Part shown: positions 59,219-64,000 of the stretch, in pieces
Numbering within the stretch: position 1 is the first letter of the stretch
How the letters are laid out: each line of letters begins with the position of its first letter
Assembly: GCA_013399875.1 (NCBI GenBank)
Contig: VXAZ01003468.1
Location: 122,831-186,830 of the forward strand
Source of the DNA: Gymnorhina tibicen
Lineage: Eukaryota; Chordata; Aves; Passeriformes; Artamidae
DNA length: 64,000 nucleotides
Direction of reading: 5' to 3'
Notes under the pieces: model-generated
Seen by the model: the letters and a program-made list of their open reading frames with translations, nothing else
What the model was told of the DNA's origin: nothing
Databases searched by the model: none
Translations under genes and position numbers: made by a program

Positions 59219-59256
59219 GCGGAGGAGGAGGAGGAGAGGAGGAGGAGGAGGAGGAA
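59219..59256 (+). repeat. (GGA)n purine tract in the GPR27 5' UTR
   Basis: About 38 bp of nearly pure GGA/GAG repeat ends 7 bases before the ATG. Such tracts can form G-quadruplex or triplex structures in RNA or DNA. It probably contributed to the adjacent sequencing gap. Confidence 0.9.
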
Positions 59257-59263
59257 GGACCCG

Positions 59264-60406
59264 ATGGCGAACAGCAGCGAGCTGGGGAGCAGCAGCAGCC
59301 CGCACCTGCCGAGCGCCGGCGGCCTGCTGAGCGCCTCCGGGCTGAAGCTCGCCACGCTGGGGCTGATCCTCTGCGTCAGCCTGGCCGGCAACGTGCTCTT
59401 CGCCTGGCTCATCCTCAAGGACCGGCACCTGCACCGCGCGCCCTACTACCTGCTGCTGGACCTCTGCCTGGCCGACGGGCTCCGCTCGCTCGCCTGCTTC
59501 CCCTTCGTCATGCTGTCGGTGCGCAGCGGGGCCGCCTGGCCCCACGGGCCCCTCAGCTGCAAGGTGCTGGCCTTCCTGGCCGTGCTCTTCTGCTTCCACG
59601 CCGCCTTCCTGCTCTTCTGCGTGGGGGTCACGCGCTACATGGCCATCGCCCACCACCGCTTCTACGCCAAGCGCATGACGGGCTGGACCTGCCTGGCTGT
59701 GGTGTGCATGGTGTGGACCCTCTCCATGGCCATGGCCTTCCCCCCTGTCTTTGACGTGGGCACCTACAAGTTCATCCGGGAGGAGGAACAGTGCATCTTC
59801 GAGCACCGCTACGTCAAGGCCAATGACACGCTGGGCTTCATGCTCATGCTGGCGGCCGTCATCGCCGCCACCCACCTGGTCTACATCAAGCTGCTCTTCT
59901 TCATCCACGGCCACCGCAAGATGAAGCCGGCCCAGCTGGTACCGGCCATCAGCCAGAACTGGACCTTCCACGGGCCAGGAGCCACCGGCCAAGCGGCCGC
60001 GAACTGGACGGCTGGCTTTGGCAGGGGGCCCACGCCGCCCACCCTTGTGGGCATAAGGCAGGCCACCCACAGCCAGATCAAGAGGCTGCTGGTGCTGGAG
60101 GAGTTTAAAATGGAGAAAAGGCTCTGCAAGATGTTCTACATGATCACCTTGCTCTTCCTGCTGCTCTGGTCCCCCTACATTGTGGCCTGCTACCTGCGGG
60201 TCTTCATTAAGGCCAGCTCCATCCCCCAGGTGTACCTGACCACCTCCGTCTGGATGACGTTTGCCCAGGCAGGGGTCAACCCGATCCTCTGCTTCATCTT
60301 CAACAAGGAGCTCAGGGTCTGTCTCCGAGCCCACTTCCCATGCTGCCAAAGCATCCAGAGCACCCAGGGCACCATCCTTTGCGATCTCAAGAGCTTTGGG
60401 ATGTAG
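59264..60406 (+). CDS. GPR27: G protein-coupled receptor 27 (SREB1), complete single-exon gene
   Basis: An orphan class-A GPCR of the SREB family (GPR27, GPR85, GPR173), a plasma-membrane protein expressed mainly in brain in other vertebrates. The 380 residues give seven membrane segments at about 27-50, 60-83, 99-122, 140-161, 188-214, 288-312 and 323-346. Diagnostic features are GN at 42-43, Asp71 in TM2, and the Cys99-Cys177 pair for the extracellular disulfide. TRY (123-125) stands where most receptors have DRY, WSPY (302-305) is in TM6, and NPILCF (339-344) replaces NPxxY. The intracellular block WTFHGPGATGQAAANW (233-248) is the SREB family signature. N-glycosylation sequons are at N3 and N187; Cys360-361 may be palmitoylated. 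Choice of GPR27 over GPR173 rests on the C-terminus (FPCCQS...CDLK) and linkage to EIF4E3. The start MANSSE matches the family. Confidence 0.93.
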   Translation: MANSSELGSSSSPHLPSAGGLLSASGLKLATLGLILCVSLAGNVLFAWLILKDRHLHRAPYYLLLDLCLADGLRSLACFPFVMLSVRSGAAWPHGPLSCKVLAFLAVLFCFHAAFLLFCVGVTRYMAIAHHRFYAKRMTGWTCLAVVCMVWTLSMAMAFPPVFDVGTYKFIREEEQCIFEHRYVKANDTLGFMLMLAAVIAATHLVYIKLLFFIHGHRKMKPAQLVPAISQNWTFHGPGATGQAAANWTAGFGRGPTPPTLVGIRQATHSQIKRLLVLEEFKMEKRLCKMFYMITLLFLLLWSPYIVACYLRVFIKASSIPQVYLTTSVWMTFAQAGVNPILCFIFNKELRVCLRAHFPCCQSIQSTQGTILCDLKSFGM

Positions 60407-60519
60407 GGGGGCTTTTCTCTTTCTAAAAAAGAAAAATGGATATAAATTTCCATGTTTCTGCATATGAGCTCAAGAGAGTGTGACCTGTGGGGGACATACT
60501 AAACCACCACCCAGCACCC

Positions 60520-60660
60520 AAACCTTAGGCTGTAAGAAGCTATTTTATTTATTTTTCTATATTTTGTGTATGCTCTCTTCAGAACATAACAGGTTGCTGT
60601 CTATGGGAACAGGTACTTGAGCAGAATACCCCTAAACCTTAGGCAGTAAGAAGCTGTTTT
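60520..60660 (+). repeat. 27-nt direct repeat in the GPR27 3' UTR
   Basis: The units at 60520-60546 and 60634-60660 both run AAACCTTAGGC.GTAAGAAGC and differ at two positions, 114 bp apart. This suggests a local duplication in the UTR or a repeated RNA-binding site. Confidence 0.75.
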
Positions 60661-61254
60661 TTCTTTGTGATTGTGTGGTTTTTAAAAACAAAACAGGGCT
60701 CCGAGTTTCTGGTCTTGCTTCTAACGTTTCTAAACATGATTCCAACAGATACGGATTAAGGCCATGACATTTTTTTTGTTTCCCTATTCCTGTCTGTTTT
60801 GATAAAGGCTTAACAATTTTACTCATGTAATATTTGATAAGGGCCAAGACAATTTTATACTAAAGTTATTTTTGATGACCTCAAGAGGTGTTGTTTTATT
60901 ATTATTTGATTTTAAGTGAAGAACATGAAGAGGACGTTCCTAATGTGGTCAGAAGTCAGTTTTGGTGGGAGCTGTTGGGTTCATTCATTCTCAAATGGTT
61001 TGAGTATTTGAAGCAGTTAGTTATAACTTTGCTTGACATGCAAACAGTGTAGAACTAATTTCAATTTTTCTTGTTGCACTATTCATTTGGTAATATTTCA
61101 GAACTATTTGTGAAATGTGATTTTAAAATACCAACTTTAAAAATAAGCAACTATAGCAGTTTTTAAAACCTAGATTGAAATTCATATTTTACTGCCTTTA
61201 TAGGAAGTTATCTACAAACCTGGGTAATACTTGTACATTTTGACTGTTTTCTTT

Positions 61255-61260
61255 AATAAA
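61255..61260 (+). terminator. GPR27: polyadenylation signal AATAAA for GPR27
   Basis: A canonical AATAAA about 850 nt after the stop. A TG-rich stretch follows at about 61330-61365, a plausible downstream element though somewhat distant. A second AATAAA at 61441-61446 is an alternative. Confidence 0.6.
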
Positions 61261-61280
61261 ATATTGAAAACCTTTACTGT

Positions 61281-64000
61281 ATGTAATTGTTTCAGAATGG
61301 CAGCATTCTGCTTTGCTGACAAATAACTTGTGTATGTGGAAGGTTGTATGTCTTGTGTCTGAGTAGATTTCACAGCTAAGGTTATTATGGACAAGCACAA
61401 TCCTTATTTGCTGTTAGATCTCAATTTAGGTGTTTATACCAATAAAAGTGACTAAAGCTATTTTTAAGAAGACTTAAATTCATGATGGGCGACAGGTTTA
61501 AATAGCACAATTCTTTGTGTCTGCTGAAACCAAATTTCTGTTGTAGCTAATTGCTCCTCTGTTAATGATAGGAAAGAGTGTGTAATTGTGGATTGCTAAT
61601 TTTAGTTGGCAAAGCAGTTTTTTAACACTGTGACTTGGTCAATACCATTCTCATTTATAAACTATATTCTTAGTGGGAAGCTTACATTTATTAAGCATGG
61701 CATTTTAACCTGCTCTGTTGTTCTACAAAAACTTCTCTGAAAGTGTTTTAACCAGTAACCTGATGGCAGGATCCTGGCATGACTTCTTAGCTGTCTCAGA
61801 GGAAGCTGTCCCTGAGGTGCTTCCCTTTCTGCTGGATCATTTAACAAACGTGTGCTGGAGCAAGTCTCACACAAAATGGCAGGGATATAGCCTCAGTTTA
61901 TGTGAAGAAATCTACATCTGCTGAGTATTTCTGTGGAGAGTAGTCTAAATTTGGTAGACATCATCTGAGAAATAGTTGTCCTGTGGCTATGAAGGGAGCA
62001 CAAAGGAGATGTGGCAGATCAGAAGAGGGCAAAGGTGGCAGCTTCAGATTGAGGCAGGGAATGAAATGAGGTGGGGCACCTGGTTTGGTTTAACTCTTGT
62101 TTTCCACCCTCATCTTGGATTTGGACACCAGAAAGGCAGCATTTCCTGCAGGGCATAAGGAGAAGGTTGCAATTTGAGGTTTTTGGTACAGTTGCAGTAC
62201 CAGTGCTGCCAGAACTGGGCTAAGAAATATGACCATGGGTGGGGTATCTTTGAAACAAAGAGAGATGTAATGATAATTTCTAAAGCATTTTGAAAATGCA
62301 CCTGGGTACAGAAGGAAAGCTGTCACATGCTTCAGATCAGAGCAGCAGCTGGTTATCAGTGCTGATTATATTTTCAAGCTGGAATATCAGATGATATCTT
62401 AGTGAGTCTTGGAGAATAATGGGGTAAAGCTGAATTACAAAGATATGGGGTAAGGCATGGATGCTGTTGCTTGGGAATTGTGTTCCAAGTATACTTTACA
62501 CCCCTGATTTACTTTTAGGTCTTTTCTGCAGGGTTCCGACTTTTGAAACTTTTCTCATATCTCATATTTCCCTCAGAAGCTGCCTGCATAGTAAGGGCCT
62601 AGAACTGTGATCTGTAACTCAGATCTGTTGCCATCTTTTTCCTAATCCTGCTGGTAACCAAGCCAATATTTTCTTTCTCTTTACTCTATTAAAAATGTCT
62701 GATATTTTGGCATCCTCTCTCTTTTCCAGGCTATAAGTAGTACAGTTATGATTCTATTTAAACCACAGAGATGGGAAAATAGTTATTTTAAAACCTCCTT
62801 AAAAGCTGCAAGAACCATATTTTTCACTTCTAGAAAAATTGAGCACAAGTTGTAGAGTCAGTCGTATATGCGGGGGATGAAAACTCACCTTTGGGCGACT
62901 TGATGGTTTTATTTAGACTTGGCTTATCAAGCAGTGCTGCTGTATTGAATGCCAGCCTCTGTGCAGAGGCATCCCCCAGCTCTGATGCCCTCAGGAGACG
63001 GGTGAGCTGGTTCTTACCTGGTGAAGATAACTGGTGCTTTGCTATCACCCATTGGTGGCAGCCGGACCCAGCCTTGCTATAGCACAAGCATACAGAAAAA
63101 AAAATTCTCTGTATACCATGCCTTTTGCTTGCACACAGCTTCCAGGGCTGTCTCAGGACTTCTGATACACTCTGAGGGCAAAATCAGTGCTGTTTGAAAT
63201 TAATGTTTGAAGTTAATTTTATACTTTAGGTACTTGTAATGTCAGTCAGATTATGATCCTGGCTGTGGTAGTACAAAAGAGAAGGAACTCCAGTAGCTTT
63301 AATTCAGGGTTTAGATGGGTGTTGTACAATAGGGCTTAATTCCAAAAGATGTGAAACTATCAAGGACATGGCAGAAAATTAAAGAGTACTTGGTGCCAGC
63401 ACACCAACAAACACCACTTTGCTGGCTGAGAATGCACCAAGAAAGTGGGGAAAACCAGAAAGGGCTGGAGAACCACCAGAGGATAAATATTTCTTCTGAA
63501 ATCGGAGAAAATATAAGAAAGTTGAAAAAAAAAAAGAGTCACTTCCAAAGCACAGCATTAACATGTTCTCATAGCAGCCTTTAGTCTGCAAATGGGGAAA
63601 GTGGGTCACAGAGATTAAATGCTCTGACCAAGATCAGAGAAGGGGTGTCGGAGGGGAATGAAAACCTGCTCTGGATTAAAAAAAACAAAAAGATAGGAAT
63701 AATGTTGGGAAGAATGGAATGAGCACAGGGAGACGTGGTTGCTGCTGTTGGGACTGTGAGGTGTGGCTGTAAATCCTCCATGCCACAAAAACCAGTGGTT
63801 TTGGTCTCTCTCAGAAGAGCTGAGACTCAGTGAGAGGTGGGTGTTAATAATTACCCCAGGTGAGAAGCTATTGCTGCTTATACAAGTCCTGGGCTCATGT
63901 GCAAAAACTCAGATGGTTTGAACCCCTGTCCCCATCCCCACTGACCAAAGCACAAAGTGCTCGGAAGGTTTGGTGGGCTGCACAGCAGCGGGGCTCTCCC
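61281..64000. other. intergenic downstream of GPR27
   Basis: Unique AT-rich DNA with no recognisable gene apart from the candidate exon at 62890-63076. By synteny PROK2 should come next, but none of its cysteine-rich exons could be seen here. Confidence 0.55.
62890..63076 (-). other. candidate unannotated exon with two donor choices
   Basis: On the minus strand an acceptor with a long T tract (TTTTTTTTTCTGTATGCTTG then TGCTATAG) precedes 63076. Two strong donors follow: CACCAG|GTAAGA ending at 63018 and CCAAAG|GTGAGT ending at 62890. One frame is open throughout the 187-nt version, with segments such as NQLTRLLRASELGDAS and LLDKPSLNKTIKSPK. I recognise no protein family. It could be a non-coding exon of a lncRNA or a leader exon of a minus-strand gene; PROK2 is expected on this strand further right. 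Splice-site quality is the only real support. Confidence 0.3.

Larger units (their letters stand above)
58650..59263. promoter_or_regulatory. GPR27: GPR27 CpG-island promoter and 5' UTR
   Basis: Strongly GC- and CpG-rich DNA leads into the GPR27 start codon. It includes a short CCGCACCCCA-type tandem stretch (about 58698-58740) and a GGA-repeat tract just before the ATG. No TATA box stands out. The island may also serve divergent minus-strand transcripts; weak minus-strand donors (for example GCG|GTGAGG near 58704) exist but cannot be confirmed. A plus-strand donor-like GCG|GTAAGG occurs at 59115/59116. Confidence 0.65.
60407..61280 (+). other. GPR27: GPR27 3' UTR
   Basis: AT-rich sequence follows the TAG stop, with ATTTA-type elements near 60541-60563 that could affect mRNA stability. 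It contains a 27-nt direct repeat (60520-60546 and 60634-60660). The end is placed just after the AATAAA at 61255-61260. Confidence 0.65.

Noticed and set aside
58700..60463. A 587-codon open frame on the minus strand across GPR27 and the gap.
   Set aside because: It is antisense to a well-recognised receptor, crosses the run of N bases and has the biased composition expected opposite GC-rich coding DNA. No domain is visible.
61281..64000. Search for PROK2, expected next to GPR27 by synteny.
   Set aside because: No segment encodes the cysteine-rich prokineticin pattern on either strand, so the gene must lie outside the window.

Overview
The window is nuclear DNA from a vertebrate, almost certainly a bird and probably a passerine. 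The evidence is one single-exon vertebrate receptor gene, one multi-exon vertebrate gene with GT-AG introns, CR1 LINE tails ending in ATTCTGTGATTCT-type repeats, a solo LTR that resembles a family I recall from songbird genomes, and short introns. No bacterial gene, operon, CRISPR array or plausible prokaryotic feature is present.

Two protein-coding genes can be supported. EIF4E3 (class-3 eIF4E cap-binding protein) lies on the minus strand from 44392 down to 28508. I could assemble seven coding exons, all with canonical splice sites and matching phases, giving a complete 185-residue protein. GPR27 (SREB1, an orphan class-A GPCR) lies on the plus strand at 59264-60406 as one intact 380-codon exon. 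The two genes are divergent, with starts about 14.9 kb apart. In other vertebrates EIF4E3 and GPR27 are also neighbours, between FOXP1 and PROK2. I therefore infer that the CpG island at 1-1420, which carries a strong minus-strand splice donor, is a FOXP1 promoter or non-coding first exon. PROK2 was not found and should lie beyond 64000.

Layout: 1-1420 CpG island (putative FOXP1 5' end); 1421-27231 gene desert with one CR1 tail and a few motif clusters that look like regulatory DNA; 27232-28507 probable EIF4E3 3' UTR; 28508-44392 EIF4E3 exons and introns, including a small CpG island with a CTCF-like site, two CR1 fragments and a solo LTR in intron 1; 44393-44700 EIF4E3 CpG promoter; 44789-45140 tandem duplication; 45141-58650 intergenic; 58650-59263 GPR27 CpG promoter with a 46-base assembly gap; 59264-61280 GPR27 CDS and 3' UTR; 61280-64000 intergenic, with one candidate unannotated exon.

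I see no novel multi-gene system. The observations most worth following are two candidate unannotated minus-strand exons (32293-32423 and 62890-63076), the intronic CpG/CTCF site as a possible alternative EIF4E3 promoter or insulator, a perfect 11-bp hairpin with paired E2-boxes, and the tandem duplication beside the EIF4E3 promoter. All are read by eye and need alignment or RNA data.
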